A stretch of 64,000 nt of DNA from a gamma proteobacterium HTCC2207. GTDB lineage: Bacteria > Pseudomonadota > Gammaproteobacteria > Pseudomonadales > Porticoccaceae. A program made the position numbers and the translations under genes. Positions 43,611-52,163 of the stretch are shown here, in pieces (position 1 is the first letter of the stretch; every line of letters starts with the position of its first letter). Under the pieces are notes generated by a model that searched no databases, was not told the DNA's origin, and worked only from the letters and a program-made list of their open reading frames with translations. Location: positions 72,782 through 136,781 of the forward strand of contig CH672400.1 of assembly GCA_000153445.1 (NCBI GenBank), in the 5' to 3' direction.

Positions 43611-44444
43611 TTGAATAAATTATTAGCTGCAAGTTTTACCGTTTTGGCCCTCGCAGGCTGTTCCAATGACCCAGCACCAGAGGCCGCGGCAGCACCGGAT
43701 GTTGCAGTCGCAGCAGAAGCGATGACCTTCGATATGGTAGGTCAGGTCTTTTTCAATGAATTTATACCCTGCACTGCAGGTCCGGACTTCAGTGAAGCCA
43801 CAGTAGATGCGATGGTCGCTGAGTGGAGAGCCTCCGGTATAGCCGGTGAGATCCTCGGTGCCTGGGGTTATGCTCCAGCCAGTGAAAACAACCGCTTTCA
43901 AAACGGTTGGTGGGAACTGCAATGGTCCTCCAAGGAAGCTGCAGATGCAGGCTGGCGGCAATGGGCTGCAAGTGATGTAGCTCAGGCTTGGTCTAGCAAG
44001 CATGAAAATGTCATGGTCTGCGATGCCGCTAGTAGAGTTTCTTGGGATTTTAATTTCCCTCGCGACCCCTACAGCTTTGGTGATATTGATGAGTCTGGAC
44101 AATTTGTCTCTGCATTTTTGCCATGTCAGTTAAATGAAGGTAAAACAATGGATGACCTCAATGTTGCCATTGCCGCCTACAATACGTTTCTCGATGCCAT
44201 ACCAGTCACTGAGAATAGCTTCTACTCCTATGGCATTTATGCCAGTAATTCAGATGCGAGTGAGGTTGATATTTACTGGGGCAATTTCCATCCTAGTTTT
44301 GAACGCATGGCGTTAGCTGATGCAACTTGGATGGCCAACGGTGGCGAAACCAAAGCACAGATGGAAGCCGTTATGACCTGTGACACACCTGATGTGCACA
44401 ATGCGAAGCTCTTTTATAATCCAGAAGATCCAGACTTTTCTTGA
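43611..44444 (+). CDS. Lipoprotein with two copies of an unrecognised domain
   Basis: 277-aa putative lipoprotein starting at TTG 43611 with AAGGGGAA upstream. The signal peptide ends in LALAGC (C17 lipidated). After an Ala/Pro-rich linker the protein has two related halves: VFFNEFIPCTAG with a later VMVCDAAS, WWELQWSS and Trp-rich helices (residues about 45-150), and QFVSAFLPCQLNEG with VDIYWGNFHPSFE and AVMTCDTPD (about 162-270). Each half keeps one Cys at the F-x-P-C start and one near its end, which could form a disulfide. I do not recognise the domain and assign no function. An intrinsic terminator follows, so it is monocistronic. Confidence 0.8.
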   Translation: MNKLLAASFTVLALAGCSNDPAPEAAAAPDVAVAAEAMTFDMVGQVFFNEFIPCTAGPDFSEATVDAMVAEWRASGIAGEILGAWGYAPASENNRFQNGWWELQWSSKEAADAGWRQWAASDVAQAWSSKHENVMVCDAASRVSWDFNFPRDPYSFGDIDESGQFVSAFLPCQLNEGKTMDDLNVAIAAYNTFLDAIPVTENSFYSYGIYASNSDASEVDIYWGNFHPSFERMALADATWMANGGETKAQMEAVMTCDTPDVHNAKLFYNPEDPDFS

Positions 44445-44497
44445 TCAGCCCTTCGCTAAGGGCTCAGCTGAGGTCTTAGAGCAAGGTTAGAGACTTA

Positions 44498-44523
44498 AGG
44501 GTTACTTCGGTAGCCCTTTTTTA
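44498..44523 (+). terminator. Rho-independent terminator with TTCG loop
   Basis: AGGGTTAC (44498-44505) pairs with GTAGCCCT (44510-44517), one G-T wobble, around a TTCG tetraloop, followed by TTTTTT. A textbook intrinsic terminator 54 bp past the lipoprotein gene. Confidence 0.92.
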
Positions 44524-44689
44524 ATGGGGTCTTTTAGGGGCTTTTTATTAGACGCTTTGTATTACCTGCAAATTTTTGACTACTTCAATGCTAGCTAATT
44601 TGTTTTAATGCCTGACAATCTTTATTGGGAAAAATCTTATCAACGATCAAATCGTCAGCTTTCTTGAAGCCAATAGACACAATGCCTGG

Positions 44690-45145
44690 ATGCTAATTTT
44701 TCCCCTGGCATTTCTCGAAGCCTGCCCTGGGATCGGTCTTTTGATCTCTGGAGCGGTTTTATTAGCCGTCGCCGTTTTTCTCTATAGCGAACAGGTACTA
44801 ACACTGACACAAATTCTGCCGCTAGCTTTTGCCGGTGCCTGCCTCTCAGATCATTTGGGATTTTATCTGGGCCGCTGGCTCGGCGATAAACTGCACAACA
44901 CCGCATTTGCCAAGAAGCGAGCCAGCCAGCTGCACAAGGCTGAGCAGTTTATTTTAAAGCATGGCACCGGTGCCATAGTGCTCGGGCGCTTAGTGCCCGC
45001 TGTCAGAAGTCTTGTGCCTATGCTGGCCGGTGTCAGTGGAACCAGCCGACTTAAGTTTAGCCTGATTGATTTCCTGGCCTGCGCTATTTGGGTGGGCGGC
45101 CTCGGTGTATTAGTAGCGAGTCTAGGTAATCTAGTTCCAGACTAG
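44690..45145 (+). CDS. DedA family membrane protein
   Basis: DedA/SNARE-associated superfamily inner-membrane protein, thought to move or flip phospholipids or undecaprenyl phosphate. Seen are LAFLEACPGIGLLISGAVLLAVAVF, FAGACLSDHLGFYLGRWLGDKL and LGRLVPAVRSLVPMLAGVSG, the family core. The first in-frame ATG (44690) gives 151 aa and lacks the usual N-terminal amphipathic segment. The frame stays open back to 44609 and encodes a fitting start region (NDQIVSFLEANRHNAW just before M), but contains no ATG, GTG or TTG; ATT 44624 or CTG 44612 are the options. The true protein may therefore be about 170 aa. Confidence 0.85.
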   Translation: MLIFPLAFLEACPGIGLLISGAVLLAVAVFLYSEQVLTLTQILPLAFAGACLSDHLGFYLGRWLGDKLHNTAFAKKRASQLHKAEQFILKHGTGAIVLGRLVPAVRSLVPMLAGVSGTSRLKFSLIDFLACAIWVGGLGVLVASLGNLVPD

Positions 45146-45167
45146 AGACGGCCCCTGAGACGATTGA

Positions 45168-46310
45168 TTAAAATTCTCGCGTCTCTCCAACATCCAGAAC
45201 CCAGCTTTTACTGTTGCCTAAAGTGGTATTTTCGGCAGCAGCTTTAAAGCGCTGCGGCGGTTCCGATAGAGGTTCATCAGATAGATCAAAGGTACCAAAG
45301 TGGATGGCGATAGCGGTATCCGCCTGCACATCCAAGGCTGCCTGCACAGCTTCCTCTGGATTCATATGTGATGTTTCCATCATGGCTCTTGGCTCATAGG
45401 CTCCTACAGGCACAGCGGCCAAATCAAAGGGCCCCAGTTTGGCGCCAATGTCCTTAAAAGAATCAAAATAGCCGGTGTCTCCAGCGAAGTAAAAACGTCG
45501 CTCTGGCCCCGTAACCGCCCAGGATGACCAGAGTGCTTTGCGGGTATCCGTGATGCTGCGCTTGCTCCAGTGTTGAGTGGGCAGGCAGTGAATGGTGGTG
45601 CCTTTATAGCTGGCGGTGTCACCCCAATTTAATTCTCGCACCTGATCAATGCCATTTTTACGCAGCAAGTCACCATTGCCCTGAGGGACAAAAAATACCG
45701 TCTTAGGATTCAGTTTTACGAGCTCACGCAATGTGGGTAAGTCGAGATGGTCATAGTGATTGTGAGAGATCACCACAAAGTCGATGGCGGGTAAGTCCTC
45801 CAGTGCCAGACCCGGGTCAACCCAACGGCTCGGGCCAATTAAGGGCACGGGGCTGGGTGTTTGAGACCAGATAGGATCGGTTAAGAAGTTCACTCCATCC
45901 ATCTGTACCAAGAGCGTTGCATGGCCTACCCAAGTAACCGTGGGGGTGCTGTTATTCTCGCGGAGGAACGTGCCATCGTTAGCTATGCGCTGTGGCGCGC
46001 CTGCATCGCTGCGAAACATCGTGCCGAAGCGGCGCAAAAAGAAAGGCACTCTGACAGCCAAGGAGCCATGGGAGAGGTTAGCTTGATAATTGGTAAATCG
46101 CCCCTTCTCGTCAACGGGCGCCGGCTCAAAGAATTGCTCGGGTTCAAGGTGTTGCTCGGGTTCAAGGTTTTGCTCGGATTCAAGGTTTTGCTCGGACATA
46201 AAGTATGGCTCGGACTCAAAGTATGGCTCGGGCTGGGCTGCCACCTGCATTGCGGCAATTGCGAGAGTAAAACCCAGTGTAAAAAGACGATGGGATGGTT
46301 TTTTTGTCAT
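45168..46310 (-). CDS. Secreted MBL-fold metallo-hydrolase (NAPE-PLD/UlaG-like)
   Basis: 380-aa metallo-beta-lactamase-fold hydrolase. The metal motif H-x-H-x-D-H is present in ISHNHYDHLDL, with further ligands in TQHWSKR, YFAGDTGYFD and AIHFGTFD. WVGHATLLVQMDGVNFLTDP and the SHxHYDHLD wording are typical of the NAPE-phospholipase D-like group, which hydrolyse phosphodiesters or lactones. A signal peptide (1-25, cleaved after VAA) indicates export. Between signal and domain is a Glu/Gln-rich repeat region (EPYFESEP, SEQNLESEQNLEPEQ) from an 18-bp DNA repeat. Substrate unknown. Confidence 0.88.
   Translation of the reverse strand: MTKKPSHRLFTLGFTLAIAAMQVAAQPEPYFESEPYFMSEQNLESEQNLEPEQHLEPEQFFEPAPVDEKGRFTNYQANLSHGSLAVRVPFFLRRFGTMFRSDAGAPQRIANDGTFLRENNSTPTVTWVGHATLLVQMDGVNFLTDPIWSQTPSPVPLIGPSRWVDPGLALEDLPAIDFVVISHNHYDHLDLPTLRELVKLNPKTVFFVPQGNGDLLRKNGIDQVRELNWGDTASYKGTTIHCLPTQHWSKRSITDTRKALWSSWAVTGPERRFYFAGDTGYFDSFKDIGAKLGPFDLAAVPVGAYEPRAMMETSHMNPEEAVQAALDVQADTAIAIHFGTFDLSDEPLSEPPQRFKAAAENTTLGNSKSWVLDVGETREF
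46134..46235. repeat. 18-bp in-frame minisatellite in MBL hydrolase gene
   Basis: Five units and a partial sixth with an 18-bp period (starts 46134, 46152, 46170, 46188, 46206, 46224), each like TTGCTCGGGTTCAAGGTT. Encodes a six-residue repeat of the type xxSEQN/LEPEQ just after the signal peptide. Confidence 0.92.
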
Positions 46311-46500
46311 TATTGGTTCCCCTTAGAGGCGATAGTCTAACTGAATTTATCCTATCCTGAGTAGAGTTTTGCCTCAGAAATAGAGCCTCAATGCACAGAC
46401 TTAAGGCTAAGGCCTGCGCCTGATTCGCGAATAAGGGCTGATCGAATTCGAATAGAGACGTTCCGTGTTAAGCTGACTCACGGTCAAGGCCCACGTTTAG

Positions 46501-48189
46501 TTGAGTCTGTTTAAAAAAATTATAAATCGGATAAATATCACCACCATCGAAAAAAGGGGAGATCATATTTTGGACCAGGTAGAGTCTATTGATAATCAAC
46601 CAGCTGTTGCGATTGCCACGGAAAAATCAGGCTTTTATGAGGGATTTAACCGGATCGTTGCTATGGTCCCCAAGCTGTTTATCGCGGCATTGGTTGTCTG
46701 GGTAGGGCTGTCGCCCTCTGCTGCAGGTGAGCTATTGCTCAGTATGCAGAATTGGACAACGGCTAATTTTGCCGGTTGGTATATTTATATCACTGCCTTT
46801 TACACTCTGGTCTGCTTGGTATTGGGCATCTGGTCTCGCACCGCCCATATCAAATTGGGCAAGGCGGATGAACTGCCGGAATTTTCCATGTTCACCTGGC
46901 TGTCGATGATGTTTGGCGCCGGTATAGGTATTGGCATGTTGACCTACTCCACTGCCGAACCGATTTTCCACTTCGCCAATAATCCAGACACTATTAAAGG
47001 CCTGACTAACAGTCTCAATGAAGACAATGTGCGCAATGCTTACAAATGGGCTCTGCTGCACTACGGGCTGACGCCTTGGGCCTGCTACGGCGTAGTCGGT
47101 ATGTCACTGGGTTACTTTTCATATAACCGTGGCCTGCCGCTGACCATTCGCAGTGCACTGCAGCCGTTATTTGGTCGCGCTATGTCAGGGAGTGCAGGAC
47201 ATGTAGTGGATATAGTGGCGATTCTAGCCACCATAGTTGGCTTGAGCGTGACCATCGGTTATGGCGTCTCCCAGCTGGCCTCGGGATTTTTCAATATTAG
47301 CGGTGCCCAATGGCTGGTCGATGACAGTGGCAAGCCGACCCTGGTGGCCCAGTTAGTTGGACTGATTCTTATTATTAGCGCGTCCTGCTTGTCAGCAATG
47401 TCAGGGCTGAAAAAAGGCATTAAATGGCTCTCTAATATTAATATGGGCTTATCGGTATTTGTGATCGCCTTCTTTGTTATCTTTGGCGCGACCTTCTTTG
47501 CCCTGCAAACGTTCTTCTATGCTATCTGGGACTATTTGGTAGCACTGCCGGCCATGTCGACGACTGTGTGGTCTGGTGAGGGTCCGGAGCCCGCCACGGC
47601 ACTTCAGAGTTGGCAGGGCGCTTGGAGTATTTTTTACTGGGCCTGGTGGATCGCCTTTGCCCCTTTTGTCGGGCTGTTTTTAGCGCGAGTATCTCGTGGC
47701 CGCACCATCCGTGAATATGTGATTGGAGCGATGATTACCCCTTCATTGATTTGTCTGGTGTGGTTTGCCTTTGTCGGTGCGACGGCGATTGATCTGGAGT
47801 TGTCTGGCATTGCACAGGGAACCATTGTTAATGCGGATATCTCTGCCCAGCTGTTTAAAACCATCAATTTGATTCTCTCTCCTGAGCTGGCTGTCGCGCT
47901 GTCGGTGATCATTGTTGTTTTGCTGATGACCTTTTTGGTGACCTCAGCAGACTCGGGAATTTTGATTATCAATACGCTTGCCTCTGGCGGCAATCAGGGC
48001 CTCAAGCAGGCCAAGCACGTGATTATCTGGGGGGTGATATTTGCCCTGTTAATTGGCGCGCTGCTGTCTGCCGGCGGTATGGATGCGCTGAGGTCGGTAA
48101 TGATTATTGGCGCCTTGCCTTTCTCTGTGGTGATGGGGCTGATGGCTATTTCGCTGGTAAAAACGTTACTCAGTGACAAGGCAGAATAA
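46501..48189 (+). CDS. BCCT family betaine/carnitine/choline transporter
   Basis: 562-aa, 12-helix transporter for quaternary ammonium or related compounds. The family's Trp-rich signature is clear in SIFYWAWWIAFAPFVGLFLARVSRGRTIRE, and the glycine stretch of helix 3 in MMFGAGIGIGMLTYSTAEPIFHFANNP. The annotated start is TTG 46501 with AAGG upstream. A second TTG at 46570 is preceded by a stronger AAGGGGAG site and would give 539 aa, so the start is uncertain. It may bring in glycine betaine or DMSP-like osmolytes, which is inference. No osmolyte enzyme genes are adjacent. Confidence 0.92.
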   Translation: MSLFKKIINRINITTIEKRGDHILDQVESIDNQPAVAIATEKSGFYEGFNRIVAMVPKLFIAALVVWVGLSPSAAGELLLSMQNWTTANFAGWYIYITAFYTLVCLVLGIWSRTAHIKLGKADELPEFSMFTWLSMMFGAGIGIGMLTYSTAEPIFHFANNPDTIKGLTNSLNEDNVRNAYKWALLHYGLTPWACYGVVGMSLGYFSYNRGLPLTIRSALQPLFGRAMSGSAGHVVDIVAILATIVGLSVTIGYGVSQLASGFFNISGAQWLVDDSGKPTLVAQLVGLILIISASCLSAMSGLKKGIKWLSNINMGLSVFVIAFFVIFGATFFALQTFFYAIWDYLVALPAMSTTVWSGEGPEPATALQSWQGAWSIFYWAWWIAFAPFVGLFLARVSRGRTIREYVIGAMITPSLICLVWFAFVGATAIDLELSGIAQGTIVNADISAQLFKTINLILSPELAVALSVIIVVLLMTFLVTSADSGILIINTLASGGNQGLKQAKHVIIWGVIFALLIGALLSAGGMDALRSVMIIGALPFSVVMGLMAISLVKTLLSDKAE

Positions 48190-48312
48190 GCCTTGTGGGT
48201 TCGGTCGTTTGCTGTTTGCACAGCGAATCAAATACTGGGTGGACGTTTGACGTTCTGATGGAATCTCTTATAGTTGCGGCCTATAAAAACGCAGTAAGCA
48301 GGCCTGGGTGCG

Positions 48313-48437
48313 TTATCTCTAGTCCTATGAGATAAGGTAAAACCCAACAAAGCCACTGCGTTCTCAATGTACGGTAGGGGTTAGCTGAATCTGTTCAATG
48401 AGTCGGTTTAGACATTGTTTTTGCCTAGACCGATCTC
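48313..48437. other. Hairpins between convergent BCCT and sugar porter genes
   Basis: Two stems in the 286-bp gap: TTATCTC (48313-48319) with GAGATAA (48329-48335), and TCGGTTTAG (48403-48411) with CTAGACCGA (48425-48433) around a T-rich loop. Neither has a good T tract. They probably mark transcript ends of the two converging genes. Nothing else was recognised in the gap. Confidence 0.4.
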
Positions 48438-48475
48438 AACTGGCGTTATCTTTTATTATCAATATCTCTTAATTA

Positions 48476-50074
48476 TTAAGCAGGGCTACCTGTCGAGGCT
48501 TTTGTGCCAAACATCGTCTCCAGTTCTTCAAGAGACTTGCCTTTAGTTTCTGGCAGTAGCCAGGCAACCAGAATCAGGCCGATTACCGCAAATACAAAGT
48601 ATGAGAAGAAAGTCAGGGCTGCGCCCAGCACACTAAGCTCAAGCGGGAACAACAGCTGAACCATAAAGCTGACCATGCTATTGATCATGCCGACAAAAGA
48701 GATGGCCACGCCGCGCAACTGATTGGGGAATATTTCACTGAACAGAGCCCACATCACCGGGCCCAGCGACATCGCAAACGACGCGACAAACCCCAGTATG
48801 CCGACCAGTATCAACAGAGCATTCATTTGAGCGGAGCTCTTGATGAGTTCACTCTCATACTTGCGTGCAGCCTCGATACCTATGGCCTCGGAGACCGCCG
48901 TCTTAAATTCCACATCACTCTGATAGACCACGCCTACCAATGAGTTGAGTTGGCTGGCATCAAAGTTGGCATCAGCGGTTTCCATCTGTTGCATTTGCAC
49001 CACAGACTCTGACTTCAATTCATATGTGGCTTGAGAGAAACCGTAGGTGCAGAGCGCCATGCTAATGGCGATACCAGACAGGCCAACCAGCAGTAATGGT
49101 CTGCGGCCCCAGCGATCAATCAGAGCAATCGCAACCAGAGTGAACACAACATTGATTAAGCCCACCAATACAGCTTGAGCGAAGGCGGCATCGGTGCCAA
49201 TTCCGCTCTGTTCAAAAATGGTTGGCGCATAAAAGAAGATCGCATTGATACCGGTAATCTGTTGTACCACAGCCACAATAATGCCGACTATTAAAGCCAG
49301 TCGCATCTTGGGTCCAAAAATACCGCCAATGCGCGCCCACAGTGATTCGGTTACCGTGGCAGAGCTCTGAGTGATCAGCGACATTTCACTATCAACTTGG
49401 TCCGCTGGTACCAGCTTAGCGATCACTGCTCGGGCTTCCTGTTCTCTCCCTTTTTGGATCAACCAGCGAGGGCTGTCGGGAATAGCAAACAGGGCGACCA
49501 AATATATCAGCGCGGGGACAATTTCAAAGCCCAGCATATAGCGCCAGGCATGCTGATCAACGCCCCAGGCGCTGACCCAGTCTGCACCGGATGAGCTTAG
49601 GCCGAGAATGTAGTAGTTGGCGAAATAGGCGGCTGAAAGGCCTATAACAATATTTAACTGATTTACCGATACCAGTTTGCCGCGCCGCTTGGCTGGGGCA
49701 ATCTCGGCAATGTACATCGGGGCAATAACCAATGAGGTAAAGGCAAATCCACCCAGCGCTCGCGCTGCCAGCAACATATAGTAAGAGGTAGAAAGTGCCG
49801 AGGAAACGGCAGATATCAGGTAGAGAACGGCAATAAACATAAGGATCTTTTTGCGGCCAAAAGCATCACTCAAGGGGCCGATCATCAATGTTCCAATGGC
49901 ACTGGAGAGGGTCGGTGCGGCGACCACAAACCCGGCTTGAATAGGCGTCAGGCCAAATTCAATGGTGACCGGGCCGATAATGCCCGAGACCACTGAGGCG
50001 TCGAAGCCAAAAACAAAGCCGCCCAGAGATACAAAAATTGCGCAATAAATTGCGTAGTAGGATCGATATTCCAT
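48476..50074 (-). CDS. Sugar porter MFS transporter
   Basis: 532-aa 12-helix sugar:H+ symporter or facilitator of the sugar porter family. Features are GGFVFGFDASVVSGIIGP in helix 1, SDAFGRKK between helices 2 and 3, DSPRWLIQKGREQEA in the central loop, QQITGINAIFFYAPTIF in helix 7, DRWGRRPLLL, and the C-terminal LPETKGKSLEELE. It is longer than the usual 470-490 aa because of a charged insertion of about 70 residues (roughly residues 350-420) between two late helices. Downstream of the Gfo/Idh and PhyH genes on the same strand (67-bp gap), suggesting a small sugar-uptake operon. Confidence 0.92.
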   Translation of the reverse strand: MEYRSYYAIYCAIFVSLGGFVFGFDASVVSGIIGPVTIEFGLTPIQAGFVVAAPTLSSAIGTLMIGPLSDAFGRKKILMFIAVLYLISAVSSALSTSYYMLLAARALGGFAFTSLVIAPMYIAEIAPAKRRGKLVSVNQLNIVIGLSAAYFANYYILGLSSSGADWVSAWGVDQHAWRYMLGFEIVPALIYLVALFAIPDSPRWLIQKGREQEARAVIAKLVPADQVDSEMSLITQSSATVTESLWARIGGIFGPKMRLALIVGIIVAVVQQITGINAIFFYAPTIFEQSGIGTDAAFAQAVLVGLINVVFTLVAIALIDRWGRRPLLLVGLSGIAISMALCTYGFSQATYELKSESVVQMQQMETADANFDASQLNSLVGVVYQSDVEFKTAVSEAIGIEAARKYESELIKSSAQMNALLILVGILGFVASFAMSLGPVMWALFSEIFPNQLRGVAISFVGMINSMVSFMVQLLFPLELSVLGAALTFFSYFVFAVIGLILVAWLLPETKGKSLEELETMFGTKASTGSPA

Positions 50075-50141
50075 TGGCGTTCCAAAATAGATGATTAGAG
50101 GTTTATTTTTATTATCTTGCGCGCTACTCGCAAAGACGCCG

Positions 50142-51116
50142 TCAGAAACGGGTTTTTATCGCTGCCATCTGCCGCTGAAATGCACGGCTATCTTCCCAGC
50201 GGACGCAATCGGGCTCTAAGTGGCCCGCTAATACCGCCAAGCTTACGTGTTCAATTTGGTAATTAAAACCTTGATGGGGCCGAGTTTCGTTAAAGCGGTC
50301 CACACAGTCGTTGAAGCTGTACAATTTTGCTTCACGGGCTCCCCAGTAGTCAGCGATGCTGATGGTACCCTCGTCGCCAATCAATGTGAGATAGTTGTCT
50401 AACTTGCAGCGAAACGAGGTTGCGAGCTGGGCAGAGGCGGTATCTTTGCCATAACTATTGAGTATCACCACATCGTCTTCAACGCCATTCTCCGCGCTGT
50501 GATGCCAAACAGTCTGGGTATCTGGATCTCGCTGCAAAAACAGCCAGGCCATCGCAATGGGATAAATACCCATCTCCAGCAAACAGCCACCGGCAAGGCG
50601 ATTGTCGTATTCTCTCAGATCAGGACTGTAGGGTAGGTGGAAACCAAAGTCGGCCCTCACATGGCACAGGTTGCCAATTCGCCCCTCAGCGATCCATTGC
50701 TGGGCTTTTTGAATAACGGGCATAAAGTAGGTCCACATGCCCTCCATAAAATAACGCCGCTCCTCTATGGCCACGACAATAACCTCCTCCAACTCCTCTG
50801 GCGTCACCGTTGCAGGTTTTTCACAAAGCACATGTTTGCCGGCGCGCAATGCTGCGATAGCTTGATCTTTGTGATGGCTATGGGGTGTGGCTATATAAAC
50901 CGCATCCACATTGGGGTCGGCAAATAGCTCGGCATAACTGCCATAGGCATGGGCAATGGAAAACCCATCGGCAAAAGCCTGTGCTGATTCCAGCTTGCGG
51001 GCGGCTATAGCATAGAGGCTTGCATGAGGGGCATGCTCAATATCATTGGCAAAGGTTTTGGCGATTCGGCCTGCGCCAACAATGCCCCATCGAATTCTGG
51101 CTTTATCGCTACTCAC
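50142..51116 (-). CDS. Gfo/Idh/MocA family oxidoreductase
   Basis: 324-aa NAD(P)-dependent dehydrogenase of sugars or cyclitols. The N-terminal Rossmann motif is IRWGIVGAGRIAKTFANDI, followed by VDAVYIATPHSHHKDQAIAALRAGKHVLCEKP with the family's E-K-P lysine, and the C-terminal domain with GGCLLEMGIYPIAMAWLF. It starts with GTG 51116, overlapping the stop of the PhyH-type gene (GTGA). The dimeric trans-dihydrodiol dehydrogenase-like subgroup is a possible placement. Substrate unknown, likely the product or substrate of its sugar neighbours. Confidence 0.9.
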   Translation of the reverse strand: MSSDKARIRWGIVGAGRIAKTFANDIEHAPHASLYAIAARKLESAQAFADGFSIAHAYGSYAELFADPNVDAVYIATPHSHHKDQAIAALRAGKHVLCEKPATVTPEELEEVIVVAIEERRYFMEGMWTYFMPVIQKAQQWIAEGRIGNLCHVRADFGFHLPYSPDLREYDNRLAGGCLLEMGIYPIAMAWLFLQRDPDTQTVWHHSAENGVEDDVVILNSYGKDTASAQLATSFRCKLDNYLTLIGDEGTISIADYWGAREAKLYSFNDCVDRFNETRPHQGFNYQIEHVSLAVLAGHLEPDCVRWEDSRAFQRQMAAIKTRF

Positions 51117-51820
51117 AGGGTTCGCTCTTCGATCACTGTACTGGCCGAAAATTGATAACGCATATTTCTGTAAACACAGATATCAGTAATATCCTCGGGA
51201 GCGCCTGCGGGGCAGCAACGGTAGTTGGTTGAGGCTCTATGGGAACCGGTCGCCGGTAGTACCCGGTGCCAGAGATGGCCGTGTATAAGAATCAGCGTGC
51301 CTTTTTTTGGGCTCAATGTTATTTGCTCTGGAAAATCTTCGTTAACATCTCCAACAGTTATAGGCCCTAGTCTATGGGTGCCTGGCATTACCAGAACCTC
51401 CCCTCCGGTACTGGCATCTATATCCATGCTGTAGACTAGACGATTGAGATTGAACTGGGATTTGTCCTCCGGCGGGCAGTCTTGATGCCAGCTTTGCCCA
51501 TTGGATCCCTGATGGCTAAACATGACCATGCTGTAGAGACTGGACCAGCCTGCACCCAAAATGGCTTCGGTCAGGTGGACCAAGTTTTGATTTTTTTCGG
51601 CAGTATCAAAGTCATTCAAGCCGTCTAGTTGTGGGAACCAAGGAATCACATCTGTATTGGATTTCTTGAGGAATTCATCATTGTGGACAAAATCAGGATT
51701 GTTGCCAAAATGTTCCACAATATGTGTTTGATATTTATCCATAAGCTTTATATCAAAGAAGTTGTCGATGGATAAATAGCCTTGCTGCCAAAACTCTTTG
51801 GCCAGGGAATCAATATTCAT
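51113..51820 (-). CDS. Phytanoyl-CoA dioxygenase (PhyH) family protein
   Basis: 235-aa Fe(II)/2-oxoglutarate-dependent dioxygenase. The iron ligands are the His and Asp in SWHQDCPPED and a distal His in HGHLWHRVLP, with the 2-oxoglutarate Arg in SHRASTNYR. PhyH proteins hydroxylate many small molecules; the pairing with a Gfo/Idh dehydrogenase and a sugar porter suggests a hydroxylated or modified sugar-like substrate, which is inference. First gene of the three-gene minus-strand cluster. Confidence 0.88.
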   Translation of the reverse strand: MNIDSLAKEFWQQGYLSIDNFFDIKLMDKYQTHIVEHFGNNPDFVHNDEFLKKSNTDVIPWFPQLDGLNDFDTAEKNQNLVHLTEAILGAGWSSLYSMVMFSHQGSNGQSWHQDCPPEDKSQFNLNRLVYSMDIDASTGGEVLVMPGTHRLGPITVGDVNEDFPEQITLSPKKGTLILIHGHLWHRVLPATGSHRASTNYRCCPAGAPEDITDICVYRNMRYQFSASTVIEERTL

Positions 51821-52086
51821 GGATTAGCAAAATACACTTTATTTGGGATTGGAGTTAAAGTTTATAACGCTAGAAATTTAAAAGCGACCAAGGAATTTTG
51901 GGGCAGGTAATGAAATGGCTGGGTGATTTCATTGGCTAGATTAAATTTGTCTCGCTGGGCAGATTTAAGGTCTTCGACACGATGGGCTATTCAAAGATGA
52001 TCTATGAAGTCGTCTGCGTATTGAAAGGTTTAATATTGTTGGATTAGGTTGCCTAAGAGGCGGCGCAGAGAGATTTGAGACTTTTA

Positions 52087-52163
52087 TGGTAGCTACGGGT
52101 GGACTTGAACCACCGACCCCAGCATTATGAATGCTGTGCTCTAACCAGCTGAGCTACGTAGCC
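52087..52163 (-). tRNA. tRNA-Met (CAT), elongator
   Basis: 77-nt tRNA with encoded CCA. Acceptor GGCTACG pairs with CGTAGCT (one G-U at position 1-72); the anticodon stem CAGCA/TGCTG holds the loop TTCATAA, anticodon CAT; the T arm contains GGTTCAAGTCC. The GGCTACGTAGCTCAG start is that of the E. coli elongator tRNA-Met rather than initiator or tRNA-Ile2. Confidence 0.96.

Noticed and set aside
46134-46235. 18-bp repeats considered as a binding-site array (iterons)
   Set aside because: They lie in frame within a coding sequence and encode a regular six-residue linker; no replication gene is near.
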